Positions 25,663 through 34,941 of a stretch of 64,000 nt of DNA are shown here, piece after piece. Below the pieces are notes generated by a model. The model was not told where the DNA came from. It did not search any database and saw only the letters and a program-made list of their open reading frames with translations. Origin of the DNA: Mycobacterium celatum (GTDB lineage Bacteria; Actinomycetota; Actinomycetes; Mycobacteriales; Mycobacteriaceae); the NCBI RefSeq assembly GCF_002101595.1, contig NZ_LQOM01000037.1:168553-232552 (forward strand). The letters are read 5' to 3'. The translations under genes and the position numbers were made by a program. The stretch's first letter is position 1. Every line of letters starts with the position of its first letter.

Positions 25663-26250
25663 ATGAACAACCAATACAAGTCGATTGCAGCGACCGCTTT
25701 CGCGGCAGCCGCCGCGGTGAGCCTGGCGGTGGCCGGCTCGCCCACCGCGGCCGCGGCGGATCTGGTCGGCCCGGGCTGCGCGGACTATGCGGCGATGCAT
25801 CCCGATGGCCCGGCGTCGGTGCAAGGAATGTCGCAGGACCCGGTGGCGACGGCCGCGTCGAACAACCCTGAGCTGACCACGCTGACCGCGGCGGTGTCCG
25901 GCCAGCTCAACCCCAACGTGAACCTCGTCGACACGCTCAACAACGGGCAGTACACCGTGTTCGCGCCGACCGACGCCGCGTTCAACAAGCTGCCCGCGTC
26001 GACCATCGACCAGCTCAAGACCAACTCCGACCTGCTGAACAAGATTCTGACCTACCACGTCGTGCAGGGCCAGCTGAGCCCCGCCAGAGTCGTTGGCACC
26101 CAAAAGACTCTGCAGGGCGGCACCGTCAACGTGGCCGGTCAGGGCAACGATCTGCGGATCAACAACGCCGGTTTGGTCTGCGGCGGCGTGCCGACCGCCA
26201 ATGCCACGGTCTACATGATCGACACCGTCCTGATGCCACCCGGCCAGTAA
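25663..26250 (+). CDS. mpt70: Secreted fasciclin-domain antigen MPT70 homologue
   Basis: This is a secreted one-domain FAS1 protein related to MPT70/MPB70. The 195-residue protein has a signal peptide ending AAA|DLVGPGC (cleavage near residue 31). The FAS1 fold has VDTLNNGQYTVFAPTDAAF, SKL-like NKLPASTIDQLKTNSDLL, and the end block CGGVPTANATVYMIDTVLMPP. Cysteines in GPGCADY and LVCGG match the MPT70 disulfide pair. It lacks a lipobox, unlike mpt83. The next gene starts 19 bp downstream, so mpt70 likely heads a longer transcript. Confidence 0.93.
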   Translation: MNNQYKSIAATAFAAAAAVSLAVAGSPTAAAADLVGPGCADYAAMHPDGPASVQGMSQDPVATAASNNPELTTLTAAVSGQLNPNVNLVDTLNNGQYTVFAPTDAAFNKLPASTIDQLKTNSDLLNKILTYHVVQGQLSPARVVGTQKTLQGGTVNVAGQGNDLRINNAGLVCGGVPTANATVYMIDTVLMPPGQ

Positions 26251-26269
26251 GGGGCGGCACCGACACCGT

Positions 26270-27526
26270 ATGACAACAGCGGTTGCGCCCACGCTGGCGG
26301 CCACAATCGAGCCGCTGATCGGCGGTGAGTTGCCGGTACGTCTAGTCGGCTGGGACGGCAGCACCGCCGGGCCGGCGAACGCCCCGACCGTGCGGCTGTG
26401 CAGGGCAGCCGCACTTCGTCGCATGCTTTGGCACCCCGGCGAGCTCGGGGCCGCGCAGGCCTACGTCTGCGGCGACCTCGACGTCGACGGCGATCTCGGG
26501 TCGGCACTGGCCAGGGTGTGGTCACACATCACCGAACGCCGACTGATGACCACCCGGCGATCACCGTGGGCGCTGGTCCGGCTGGTGACGGTTGCGGCCC
26601 GGCTGGGCGCGCTCGGCGGACCGCTGCCGCCACCGGCCGCTCAGGCCCGGGTGCGCGGCAGACGGCACAGTCCGGCTCGCGACAGGGCGGCGATCAGTCA
26701 CCACTACGACCTGTCCAATGCGTTCTACCGCCTGCTCCTCGACCCGTCGATGAGTTACTCGTGCGGCTATTGGGAATCATCCGACCCGAACGCCACCCTC
26801 GCGCGGGCCCAGCACGAAAAGCTGGACCGGGTCTGCCACAAGATCGGCCTGCAACACGGCATGCGGCTGCTCGACGTGGGATGCGGCTGGGGCTCGCTGA
26901 GTCTGCACGCCGCCGAGCATTACGGCGCGCGGGTCGTGGGCGTAACCCTCTCGGGTGAGCAGAAGGCCTACATCGACGCCGCACTGGCCGAGCGCGGACT
27001 CGACAACCGAGTGGAAATCCGCGTCCAGGATTACCGCGCCCTCACTGATGGGCCGTTCGATGCGGCAGCGTCGATCGAGATGGGCGAACACGTGGGCCGG
27101 CGCAACTACCGGGCCTATGCCCGGATCCTGCACGCGTGCGTTCGCCCGGGCGCCCGGGTGGTGATCCAGCAGATGTCACGGCGTGGCCGCCACCCGGGCG
27201 GCGGACCGTTCATCGAATCGTTCATTGCCCCAGACATGCACATGCGACCCCTCAGCCAGACCATTGCGCTGTTCGAAGAAGCAGGCCTGGAGACGATCGC
27301 GGTCGAAGGCATGCGTGAACACTATGTGCGCACCGCGGGGGCCTGGATCGACAACCTCGAAACCCACTGGGATGTCGCGGTAGCACTGATCGGCGAGGAA
27401 GCCGCCCGCGTCTGGCGACTGTACTTGACCGGGGGACGGCTCGCGTTTGCGCAGGGCCGCATGGGCGTCGACCAGATCCTGCTTGCCCGGCCCGAGAAGC
27501 ATCACCGCCGACCGGTGGCGCCATGA
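26270..27526 (+). CDS. CFA-synthase-family methyltransferase in the SigK block
   Basis: The 418-residue SAM-dependent enzyme is of the cyclopropane-fatty-acyl-phospholipid synthase family. It has an N-terminal lipid-binding domain (about 1-115), ISHHYDLSNAFYRLLLDPSMSYSCGYW, the SAM loop LLDVGCGWGSLSLHAAEHYG and the C-terminal FIESFIAPDMHM region. It is distinct from UfaA1 at the SAM motif (VGCGWG rather than IGTGWG). ATG 26270 follows mpt70 by 19 bp, and its stop overlaps the next start (ATGA), so it probably forms one operon with mpt70 and the molybdoenzyme. Confidence 0.85.
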   Translation: MTTAVAPTLAATIEPLIGGELPVRLVGWDGSTAGPANAPTVRLCRAAALRRMLWHPGELGAAQAYVCGDLDVDGDLGSALARVWSHITERRLMTTRRSPWALVRLVTVAARLGALGGPLPPPAAQARVRGRRHSPARDRAAISHHYDLSNAFYRLLLDPSMSYSCGYWESSDPNATLARAQHEKLDRVCHKIGLQHGMRLLDVGCGWGSLSLHAAEHYGARVVGVTLSGEQKAYIDAALAERGLDNRVEIRVQDYRALTDGPFDAAASIEMGEHVGRRNYRAYARILHACVRPGARVVIQQMSRRGRHPGGGPFIESFIAPDMHMRPLSQTIALFEEAGLETIAVEGMREHYVRTAGAWIDNLETHWDVAVALIGEEAARVWRLYLTGGRLAFAQGRMGVDQILLARPEKHHRRPVAP

Positions 27527-28782
27527 GTGATTTTGACCGGCCGCGCGGGGTGCATCGGTGGCGCAGCCCGCTGCGCGGACCGTGGCTGACTTCGGTGTTC
27601 GGTTCGGTGCTGTTGGTGGCGCTGCCCATCGTGATCCTGACCGGGCTGCTGTCGTATATCGCCTATTCGCCGCAATTCGGCCAGGCGCTGCCCAGCCACG
27701 TGGGCTGGCTCAGGCTGCCATTGTTCGATTGGCCCACTCGCCCGGCCTGGCTGTATCGAGTCAGCCAGGGCGTCCACGTCGGGCTGGGACTGGTGCTGAT
27801 TCCGGTGGTGTCGGCCAAGCTATGGTCGGTGATCCCGCGCCTGTTCACGTGGCCGCCGGCGCGTTCGATCGCCCAAGTGCTGGAACGGGTTTCGATAGCC
27901 ATGCTGGTCGGCGGAATTCTGTTCGAGATGGTCACCGGAGTGCTCGACATCCAGTACGACTACATCTACGGGTTCAGTTTCTACCCGGCGCACTATTACG
28001 GCGCATGGGTGTTCATCGCCGGCTTCGTCATGCACATCGTCGTCAAGGTTCCGCGGATGATCAGCGCGCTGCGGTCGGTGCCGTTTCGGGACGTGTTGCG
28101 CACCAACACCGTCGATACCCGTCCCGAGACGCCCGATCCGGACGGGCTGGTGGCCGCCGACCCGGCACCGGCGACCATGAGCCGCCGCGGTGCGCTCGCG
28201 CTCGTCGGTGGCGGCGTGGCGCTGACCGCCGTCGTCACCGCCGGACAGGCGATCGGCGGTATTGCGCGCCACCTGCCTCTGCTGCTCCCTACTGGAGACA
28301 CGACAGGAAAGGGGCCCAACGACTTTCGTATCAACAAGACCGCTGCGGGAGTCGGTGTCGATCGGGCGGCCACCGGTGAGCGCTGGCGGCTTACCCTGCG
28401 CGGCGGCCCCGCACCGGTGTTGCTGGACCGCAACCAGCTGACCGAGATGCCCCAACACAGCGCCCGGTTGCCGATCGCCTGCGTCCAGGGTTGGTCGACT
28501 GTGCAGGCGTGGAGCGGGGTGCGACTGGCCGATCTGGCCGCGCTGGCAGGCGTGTCCGCGCCACGCTCGGCCCGCGTAGCCTCGCTGGGTCGCAGGGGCA
28601 GCTTCAACGGAGCAACATTGCAAGCCAATCAGATTGGCCACCCTGATGCCATGCTGGCGTTGCGGGTCAACGGCGCCGACCTCTCACTCGATCATGGCTA
28701 CCCGGCCCGGGTCATCGTCCCGGCGCTGCCCGGTGTGCACAACACCAAATGGGTGGCTTCCATCGATTTCGAGGCAAGCTGA
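27523..28782 (+). CDS. Membrane molybdopterin oxidoreductase with cytochrome b-like domain
   Basis: The 419-residue protein has four N-terminal membrane helices (about 25-190), with histidines in GVHVGLGL and MHIVVK suited to b-type haem. A fifth hydrophobic segment follows a twin-arginine-like SRRGALALVGGG (about 222). The rest is a sulfite-oxidase-type molybdenum domain (about 270-419). The molybdenum-ligand cysteine lies in LPIACVQGWST, and DLSLDHGYPARVIVPALPG is the family signature. The arrangement resembles an MsrP/MsrQ-like pair on one chain. An envelope redox enzyme is inferred; the substrate is unknown. Confidence 0.8.
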   Translation: MSDFDRPRGVHRWRSPLRGPWLTSVFGSVLLVALPIVILTGLLSYIAYSPQFGQALPSHVGWLRLPLFDWPTRPAWLYRVSQGVHVGLGLVLIPVVSAKLWSVIPRLFTWPPARSIAQVLERVSIAMLVGGILFEMVTGVLDIQYDYIYGFSFYPAHYYGAWVFIAGFVMHIVVKVPRMISALRSVPFRDVLRTNTVDTRPETPDPDGLVAADPAPATMSRRGALALVGGGVALTAVVTAGQAIGGIARHLPLLLPTGDTTGKGPNDFRINKTAAGVGVDRAATGERWRLTLRGGPAPVLLDRNQLTEMPQHSARLPIACVQGWSTVQAWSGVRLADLAALAGVSAPRSARVASLGRRGSFNGATLQANQIGHPDAMLALRVNGADLSLDHGYPARVIVPALPGVHNTKWVASIDFEAS

Positions 28783-28783
28783 A

Positions 28784-29302
28784 ATGCCCCGGCTGACCAC
28801 GCGTTTCCGCAGCATGTACGGATCCGGTCCGCTGCATCTGCTGACGATGGTGGGCGGCTTCGCGCTGCTCGCCTACCTGATTGTGACGGCCGGTCCTTCT
28901 GCATTGTTGAAGCCAGAGGGGGCGTGGTGGAAATCGATAGCGCTGTGGTTCGGCGCAGCGATCGTCTTCCACGACCTCGTGCTGTTTCCGGTCTACTCGG
29001 TGGCCGATCAACTCCTGGGTGTCGCGGTCAAATACTGCCGCGAGCCGCTCGTTCCGCTGCGCAATCATCTGCGCGTGCCGGCGCTTGGATCCGGGCTGAT
29101 ACTGCTCATCTTCTTGCCGGACATCATCGAACAGGGTGCGGAAAAGTATTTCGAGGACACCGGTCTGACCCAGCAACCTTTTTTCGGTCGGTGGCTGATG
29201 CTGACCGCGATCATGTTCGGCGCCAGCGCCGTCATCTATACGATCCGGGTGACGGTGACACGTCGGCGTGCAAGCCGAACCGCCTCAAAGGTGCTCCGTT
29301 GA
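28784..29302 (+). CDS. Small multi-pass membrane protein
   Basis: The 172-residue protein begins 1 bp after the molybdoenzyme stop. It has about four hydrophobic segments: LLTMVGGFALLAYLIVTAG, SIALWFGAAIVFHDLVLFPVY, LGSGLILLIFLPDII and WLMLTAIMFGASAVIYTI. The HDLVLFPVYSVAD stretch carries a buried histidine/aspartate pair. No family function is recognised. Tight spacing and overlap with the next gene make it part of the same operon, perhaps as a partner of the molybdoenzyme. Confidence 0.65.
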   Translation: MPRLTTRFRSMYGSGPLHLLTMVGGFALLAYLIVTAGPSALLKPEGAWWKSIALWFGAAIVFHDLVLFPVYSVADQLLGVAVKYCREPLVPLRNHLRVPALGSGLILLIFLPDIIEQGAEKYFEDTGLTQQPFFGRWLMLTAIMFGASAVIYTIRVTVTRRRASRTASKVLR

Positions 29303-30507
29303 GCACCGAGACCGTCGGCGAGATCAGCACTGCCCGGCGCTGGTCAATGCTGACGGTGTCGTTGGCTGCGACGTTGTCCGCCAACGTTTTCATCAACGGT
29401 GTCGCCTTCTTGATCCCTGCCCTGGCCCGACGGGGTACCGGCCTGGCGGAGGCGGCCCTGCTGGCGTCCGCGCCGAGCTTCGGCATGATGCTGACCCTCA
29501 TCCCGTGGGGCTACCTACTGGACCGTTTCGGTGAGCGGATTGTGCTCACCACGGGTTTAGGGGTGACTGCCGCGGCCGGTTTCGCCGCGGCGTCGGTGCA
29601 CTCGATAATGGCAATTGGTATATTCCTGGTCCTCGGCGGCATGGCTGCCGGCGGCTGCACCAGTGCCAGCGGCCGGCTGGTAACCGGTTGTTTCCCGAAA
29701 CATCAGCGGGCCCTGGTGATGGGAATACGGCAGACAGCGCAGCCGCTGGGAATTGCGGTGGCCGCCTTGGCAATCCCCGAGTTGGCCAAACGCAACTTCT
29801 CGGTGGCGCTGTTGTTTCCGGCGGTGCTGTGTGCGGTGGCGGCAGCAACCAGCGCCCTGGGCGTGCATGACCCGCTACGACCCGATCGGGGCGACGTCAA
29901 ATTTTCCGAACTCGGCAACCTCTACCGCGGCGCCGTGTTGTGGCGTATTCATTTGGCGTCGGCGCTGCTGATGGTGCCGCAGCCGGTGGTCCTGACGTTC
30001 ATGCTGATCTGGTTCATCGGCGAGCACGGTCTATCGATGGCATGGGCCGGTGCGCTGGTGGGCGCGTCGCAGCTGCTCGGCGCGGTGGGCCGTATCGCGG
30101 CCGGCCGATGGGCCGACCGCGTTGGCTCGCGAATGCGGCCGGTCCGCAAGATCGCCATGGCGACCGCCGCGGTCATGATGGTGCTGGCGCTCACCGATCA
30201 CTCGGGCTCCGCGTTCGCGATACCGGTCATGGTGGTCGCGTCGGCGATCACCGGCGACAACGGGCTGCCATTCACCACGATCCCGGAGATCGCAGGACCG
30301 TTCTGGAGCGGATGGGCGCTGGCCAAGCAGAACACCTTTGAGCGGCTGGTGGTGGCAGTCGCACCGCCCGTCTTTGCGGAATTGATCGTGGCGGCCGGTT
30401 ATCCGGTGGCGTTCGCGGTATGCGGGTTGTTCCCGCTAGCGGCGCTGCCGGTTGTACCGGTCCGCTCTCCCGGCACGACGCCTGACGACCGGAAAGCCGC
30501 CAGTTGA
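29299..30507 (+). CDS. Major facilitator superfamily transporter
   Basis: The 402-residue protein has about 12 membrane helices. It contains the MFS loop-2 motif variant GYLLDRFGERIVL and a second-half equivalent GRWADRVGSRMRPV. The TTG at 29299 was selected because its last two bases overlap the upstream stop (TTGA) and it begins the family sequence. Substrate is unknown. It is the last gene of the mpt70-to-MFS run and is followed by a 170-bp gap before the mycolate genes. Confidence 0.78.
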   Translation: MSTETVGEISTARRWSMLTVSLAATLSANVFINGVAFLIPALARRGTGLAEAALLASAPSFGMMLTLIPWGYLLDRFGERIVLTTGLGVTAAAGFAAASVHSIMAIGIFLVLGGMAAGGCTSASGRLVTGCFPKHQRALVMGIRQTAQPLGIAVAALAIPELAKRNFSVALLFPAVLCAVAAATSALGVHDPLRPDRGDVKFSELGNLYRGAVLWRIHLASALLMVPQPVVLTFMLIWFIGEHGLSMAWAGALVGASQLLGAVGRIAAGRWADRVGSRMRPVRKIAMATAAVMMVLALTDHSGSAFAIPVMVVASAITGDNGLPFTTIPEIAGPFWSGWALAKQNTFERLVVAVAPPVFAELIVAAGYPVAFAVCGLFPLAALPVVPVRSPGTTPDDRKAAS

Positions 30508-30591
30508 TGCCGCCGTATTCTGCACTTACGTCAGGGGCTGCGGCACTGCCCGACCCCCGGTGGGACCAGAACGACGGCGGGCATGCAACAA

Positions 30592-30612
30592 AACGCATCG
30601 GGGTAGTTCATG
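30592..30612 (+). promoter_or_regulatory. Conserved upstream element shared with pcaA
   Basis: AACGCATcGGGGTAGtTCATG lies 66 bp upstream of the first methyltransferase gene. Nearly the same element lies 56 bp upstream of pcaA (34942-34962), and each is followed by GTGAATGCCT. It is likely a shared promoter or regulatory site kept through gene duplication. Confidence 0.5.
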
Positions 30613-30677
30613 GTCATGTTCGGGAACAGTCTTGACGCCTGTGAATGCCTGTGGGCGCTACTAGGAAGGCACACGCT

Positions 30678-31547
30678 ATGCCGCAAAAATTGAAACCCCA
30701 TTTCGAGGACGTCCAGGCTCATTACGACCTGTCCGACGACTTTTTCGCGCTGTTTCTCGATCCCACCCGGACCTACAGTTGCGCCTACTTCGAGCGGGAC
30801 GACATGACGCTGGAAGAAGCACAGATCGCCAAGATCGACCTGGCGCTGGGCAAGCTGGGTCTGCAGCCGGGCATGACGCTGCTCGACGTCGGCTGCGGCT
30901 GGGGCGCCACCATGCGCCGGGCGATCGAGAAATACGACGTCAATGTCATCGGCGTGACGTTGTCGAAAAACCAGGTCGCCCACGTGCAAAAGATGTTGGA
31001 CGAGATGGACACCCCGCGCGGCCGGCGGGTGCTGCTGCAGGGCTGGGAACAGTGGGACGAGCCCGTCGACCGGATCGTGTCGATCGGCGCGTTCGAGCAC
31101 TTCGGCCACGAGCGCTACGACGACTTCTTCACGATGGCCCACGACGTGCTGCCCGACGACGGGGTGATGCTGCTGCACACCATCACCGCGCTGACCGGCC
31201 CGCAGATGGTCGAGCGCGGCATGCCGCTGACCTTCGAGCTGGCCCGCTTCATCAAATTCATGATCACCGAGATCTTCCCGGGCGGCCGGCTGCCGTCGAT
31301 CGAGAAGGTGCAGGAGCACTCGGCAAAGGGCGGCTTTACGCTCACTCGCCGTCAGTCGCTGCAGCCGCACTACGCGCGCACGCTCGATTTGTGGGCGGCC
31401 GCACTGGAGGCCAACAAGGACAAAGCCATCGAGATCCAGTCCGAAGAGCTCTACGAGCGCTACATGCGCTACTTGACCGGCTGCGCCAAGGGTTTCCGGG
31501 TCGGCTACATCGACGTCAACCAATTCACATTGGCGAAGCGGACGTAA
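30678..31547 (+). CDS. Mycolic acid cyclopropane synthase (CmaA1/MmaA2-like)
   Basis: This SAM-dependent methyltransferase acts on double bonds of meromycolate chains, in the cytosol on AcpM-bound acyl chains. The 289-residue protein has HYDLSDDFFALFLDP, TYSCAYFERDDMTL (bicarbonate/active-site cysteine region), LLDVGCGWGATMRRA for SAM, IGAFEHFGHERY, and the end GYIDVNQFTLAK. It resembles CmaA1 and MmaA2 about equally (cis-cyclopropane formers), so no gene name is given. The ATG at 30678 was chosen by family length. The next mycolate gene follows by 38 bp. Confidence 0.87.
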   Translation: MPQKLKPHFEDVQAHYDLSDDFFALFLDPTRTYSCAYFERDDMTLEEAQIAKIDLALGKLGLQPGMTLLDVGCGWGATMRRAIEKYDVNVIGVTLSKNQVAHVQKMLDEMDTPRGRRVLLQGWEQWDEPVDRIVSIGAFEHFGHERYDDFFTMAHDVLPDDGVMLLHTITALTGPQMVERGMPLTFELARFIKFMITEIFPGGRLPSIEKVQEHSAKGGFTLTRRQSLQPHYARTLDLWAAALEANKDKAIEIQSEELYERYMRYLTGCAKGFRVGYIDVNQFTLAKRT

Positions 31548-31585
31548 TTGCAGGGTGCAAGGCGTGACGTATAAGGTCGGCGAAT

Positions 31586-32482
31586 ATGACGGACGGGAAC
31601 ACCGAACTGAAGCCGGATGTCGACCACATCCAGTCGCACTACGACCGGTCGAACGAATTCTTCAAACTCTGGCTCGATCCTTCGATGACATACAGCTGCG
31701 CGTACTGGGAAGATGGCGCCACGACACTGGAAGAGGCGCAGTACGCCAAACGTGAGCTGGCGCTCGGCAAGCTCGGGTTGAAGCCGGGCATGACCCTGCT
31801 CGACATTGGTTGCGGCTGGGGCTCGACCATGCGGCACGCGATCGAGAAGTACGACGTCAACGTCATCGGTCTGACGTTGAGCGAGAACCAGTTGGCGCAC
31901 TGCCAGCAAAAGTTCGACGAGATGGACAGCCCGCGGCGCAAAGAGGTGCGGCTGCAGGGCTGGGAGGAGTTCGACGAGCCGGTGGACCGCATTGTGTCAC
32001 TGGGCGCGTTCGAGCACTTCGCCGACGGCATCGGCACCTACGAGCGCTACGCCGACTTTTTCAAGATGACCTACAACGTGATGCCCGACGACGGCGTCAT
32101 GCTGCTGCACACCATCGTGGTGCCCACCGCCGAAGAGGGCGAAAGGCTCGGGCTGAAGCGGACGATGTCGCTTATGCGGTTCATCAGCTTCATCCGCAAA
32201 GAGATCTACCCGGGCGGACGGCTGCCGCAGGTGGACATCGTCGACAAGTACGCCACCGAGGCGGGGTTCCATATCAGCCGCCACCACTTCATCGGTAAGA
32301 ACTACGTGCGCACCTTGGACACCTGGGCAAAAGGCCTGGAAGCCCACAAGGACAAAGCCATTGAGCTCAAGGGCGAGCAGATGTATGAGACCTTCATGAA
32401 ATACCTGACCGGCTGCCGAGAGCTCTTCCGCGACGGCTACACAAACGTGTGCCAATTCACCATGGAAAAGCAGGCCGCCTAA
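31586..32482 (+). CDS. Mycolic acid cyclopropane synthase (CmaA2-like), copy 1
   Basis: The 298-residue protein belongs to the CmaA2 branch. It has SHYDRSNEFFKLWLDPSMTYS, CAYWEDGATTLEEAQ, LLDIGCGWGSTMRHA, LGAFEHFADGIGTYERY, the extended insert before MSLMRFISFIRKEIYPGGR, and the C-terminal TNVCQFTMEK. CmaA2 makes trans-cyclopropanes in M. tuberculosis. The variant WEDGATT in place of the usual FERDDMT active-site segment is unlike its own paralogue at 36874. Its end overlaps the opposing oxidoreductase pseudogene by 26 bp. Confidence 0.87.
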   Translation: MTDGNTELKPDVDHIQSHYDRSNEFFKLWLDPSMTYSCAYWEDGATTLEEAQYAKRELALGKLGLKPGMTLLDIGCGWGSTMRHAIEKYDVNVIGLTLSENQLAHCQQKFDEMDSPRRKEVRLQGWEEFDEPVDRIVSLGAFEHFADGIGTYERYADFFKMTYNVMPDDGVMLLHTIVVPTAEEGERLGLKRTMSLMRFISFIRKEIYPGGRLPQVDIVDKYATEAGFHISRHHFIGKNYVRTLDTWAKGLEAHKDKAIELKGEQMYETFMKYLTGCRELFRDGYTNVCQFTMEKQAA

Positions 32483-33853
32483 GCGTCTTGCGTTCGCGCC
32501 ACATCTGACGACGCTCGGCGAGCCACAATCGCATATTGTGCCGGATGGTGCGCAGGACCAGCCTTGCTGAAGGCACCATGTAGAGGCTGTCCAGTAGCGA
32601 GAACCGGCGCAGGAACCATTCGGCCAGAACGGGATCGGTCTCTGCGGCGCCGAGTAACTGGTCGAACAGGTTGCCCACCGGGCGGTACCACCAGGGCGCG
32701 GGTCCGCTCGCATGATGGAAGCTGAAATCGGCGACGGCGTTCATGATCCAGACTGGATAGGTGGTCTTTGCCGTGGCCCGGTTCAGTTCCCGCGCCAGAT
32801 CATGCTGCGGCATTTGCAGCGCTTCCCGCAGATGGCCGGCCTGCAGCGACGCCATCGTCATACCTTGGCCGAAGGTGGGGTCAAAGCTGGCCACAGCGTC
32901 GCCCAGCGGCAGGATGCCGGCGGGGAAGCGGTCCAGCTTGTCGTAGCGCCGCCATCTGCTGGCGGGGAAGCGATGCAAGGCCACCTCGCCGAGGGGTTCG
33001 GCCTGCTCCAGCGCTGCGGTGAAGTGGGCGGGCAGTAGCTTCTCGGCGAGTACACGCATCTCGGAAAAGGTATGCGGCGGCTCGACTTCGGCTACACCGA
33101 AGGTGGTCAAGACCCAGGTGCCGTCCTCGTAGCCCAGCATGCCCAACCCCAGCGGCTGTGCTCCCGGGAGGCCCCGGCAACCACGACCCGCTGGTCGATC
33201 AGGCCATCGGGGATTCGGAACTGATGCGACGCGTAGCCGATACCCACGTCGACAATATCCTCGCGCGGCCGGTCAAACCCCCACTGTTCGAGCCATAACG
33301 GCAACCGGCTGCCGCGCCCAGCGGCGTCGACGACCAGATCGGCGGGTACAAACTCCCCGGAGTCGAGGAACACGCCGGTTACCCGCTGCCCAGCGGCATC
33401 GAAGCGCGGTTCGATCACCGCCAGCTGCTGAATCTCGACAGTGGGGATTGCGTCGACCCGGCGGCGGATCTGCCATTCCAACTGTGGCCGGCTGGGCACA
33501 TACGCGGTGAACTCGTCGCGCAAGGTGTGCCCGACACCCAGCACGTGCCCTGCCGCTCCGAAGTAAATGCAGTCCGGCCGGTTCTCCAGTATCGGCACGC
33601 CCGCAGCCACCATTTCCTTGAGCAGCCCCGGAAACAAGCCATCGAACTCCTGCGCCCCTCGCGCCATCAAAAGGTGTACGTGCCGTCCTTGCGGGACGGC
33701 CACGCGATTCGCAGGTGTGTTCGGTAACCGATCGCGTTCAAACAGTGTCACCCGGTCATGGAAATCAGAAAGCACCCGTGCGGCGCACAGTCCCGCGATA
33801 CTGGCCCCGATGACGATGGCATGTCCGCCCGGACTTTGGGTACTTTTGCGCAT
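32457..33853 (-). pseudogene. FAD-dependent oxidoreductase, split by one frameshift
   Basis: Two minus-strand frames join into one protein of about 465 residues. Frame 1 (33853 to about 33173) holds the FAD fold (IVIGASIAGLCAARVL), CIYFGAAGHVLG and VVDAAGRGSRLPLW. Frame 2 (from about 33172 to 32457) holds GLGMLGYEDGTW and the second FAD block LPLGDAVASFDPTFGQGM. The break lies at a run of four G (forward C at 33172-33175): one added base restores VVVAG-LPGAQPLGLGML. It is either a recent single-base loss or a sequencing error. The intact enzyme would be a group-A-like monooxygenase of unknown substrate. Confidence 0.8.
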
Positions 33854-33884
33854 CCCCGCACGGTAGCCGTTCTACGCTTGAGTG

Positions 33885-34895
33885 ATGCCAGAAGTATCGG
33901 CACCGTCCCGGCTGAAGTCGTGGGCATACGCCCTGCGCACCACCAATCCGCCACCCGGCGGGCCGGTCGACGTCGTCACCCGCTGGATCGTCGTCACCCG
34001 CGCTGCCGTACTCCCGATGACGCTCTTCGCCGGACTCGTCGCCGCACTGCTGGCGGTCGGCAAGCCGGGACTGGATTGGCGCTGGCTGGTGCTCGCGATC
34101 GCCGGAATCACGTTGGCGCACATTGCCAACAACCTGATGAACGACCTCTACGACACGCAGACGGGAACCGACAGCGCCAGCTATCCGCGCGCCCTCTACG
34201 CCCCGCACCCGGTGCTCTCGGGTCTGGTCAGCCGTCGCACCCTGCTCGTTGCGATCGCCGTCGTGAACGTGGCCGACCTGGCGATCCTGATCGTCTTGAC
34301 GTGGGCGCGTGGCTGGCCGGTGGTGGCGTTCGCGTTGTCGGGTTTCGTATTGAGCGTCGCCTATACCGCGCCGCCGGTGCGGCTGAAGAAACGCGGCCTG
34401 GGCGAACCCGACGTCTTCGTGGTGTGGGGTCCGTTGATGGTGTGCGGAACCTACTACTCCGCGGTCGGCACGGTCGGCTGGGATGTGCTGCTGGCGTCGC
34501 TGCCATACGGGCTGTTGTGCACCACCGTGCTGATGGGCAAGCACATCGACAAGATCCCCTACGACGAGCCGCTCGGCATCCACACGCTGCCGGTGATCCT
34601 CGGCGAAACCCGCGCCCGCGCCGTCACGCTCGGCATGATGGTCGGCTGCTACGCACTGGTGGCCGTCGCCGTGGCGGCGGGCGCGATGCCGTGGCCGGCG
34701 CTGCTCGTCGTGTTGGCGCTGCCCCGACTTGTCAAGGTGTGGCCGTATTTTCGCCGCCCGCCGCCAGACGAGCCGCCGAAGGGATTTCCGGTGTGGCCGC
34801 TGTGGTATGCGGCGCTGGCGTGGGTCCACGTCCGGCAGGCGGGCGCACTGCTGGTGCTCGGCCTGGCGATCGGCGCGCTGCTACGCACCCTCTGA
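33885..34895 (+). CDS. UbiA-family prenyltransferase
   Basis: The 336-residue integral membrane protein has about eight hydrophobic helices and both Asp-rich UbiA motifs: NNLMNDLYDTQTGTD (about 87) and DKIPYDEPLGIHTLP (about 220). These bind prenyl diphosphate through magnesium, so it should attach an isoprenoid chain to an aromatic or other acceptor. It differs from mycobacterial MenA in both motifs, and a clear M. tuberculosis counterpart at this location was not recognised. GTG 33882 directly before the ATG is an alternative start. It diverges from the broken oxidoreductase, with about 30 bp between them. Confidence 0.82.
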   Translation: MPEVSAPSRLKSWAYALRTTNPPPGGPVDVVTRWIVVTRAAVLPMTLFAGLVAALLAVGKPGLDWRWLVLAIAGITLAHIANNLMNDLYDTQTGTDSASYPRALYAPHPVLSGLVSRRTLLVAIAVVNVADLAILIVLTWARGWPVVAFALSGFVLSVAYTAPPVRLKKRGLGEPDVFVVWGPLMVCGTYYSAVGTVGWDVLLASLPYGLLCTTVLMGKHIDKIPYDEPLGIHTLPVILGETRARAVTLGMMVGCYALVAVAVAAGAMPWPALLVVLALPRLVKVWPYFRRPPPDEPPKGFPVWPLWYAALAWVHVRQAGALLVLGLAIGALLRTL

Positions 34896-34941
34896 CATCG
34901 AACACTTCCGCGCGACGACCCGCAGCGGCTAGCATCCAACG

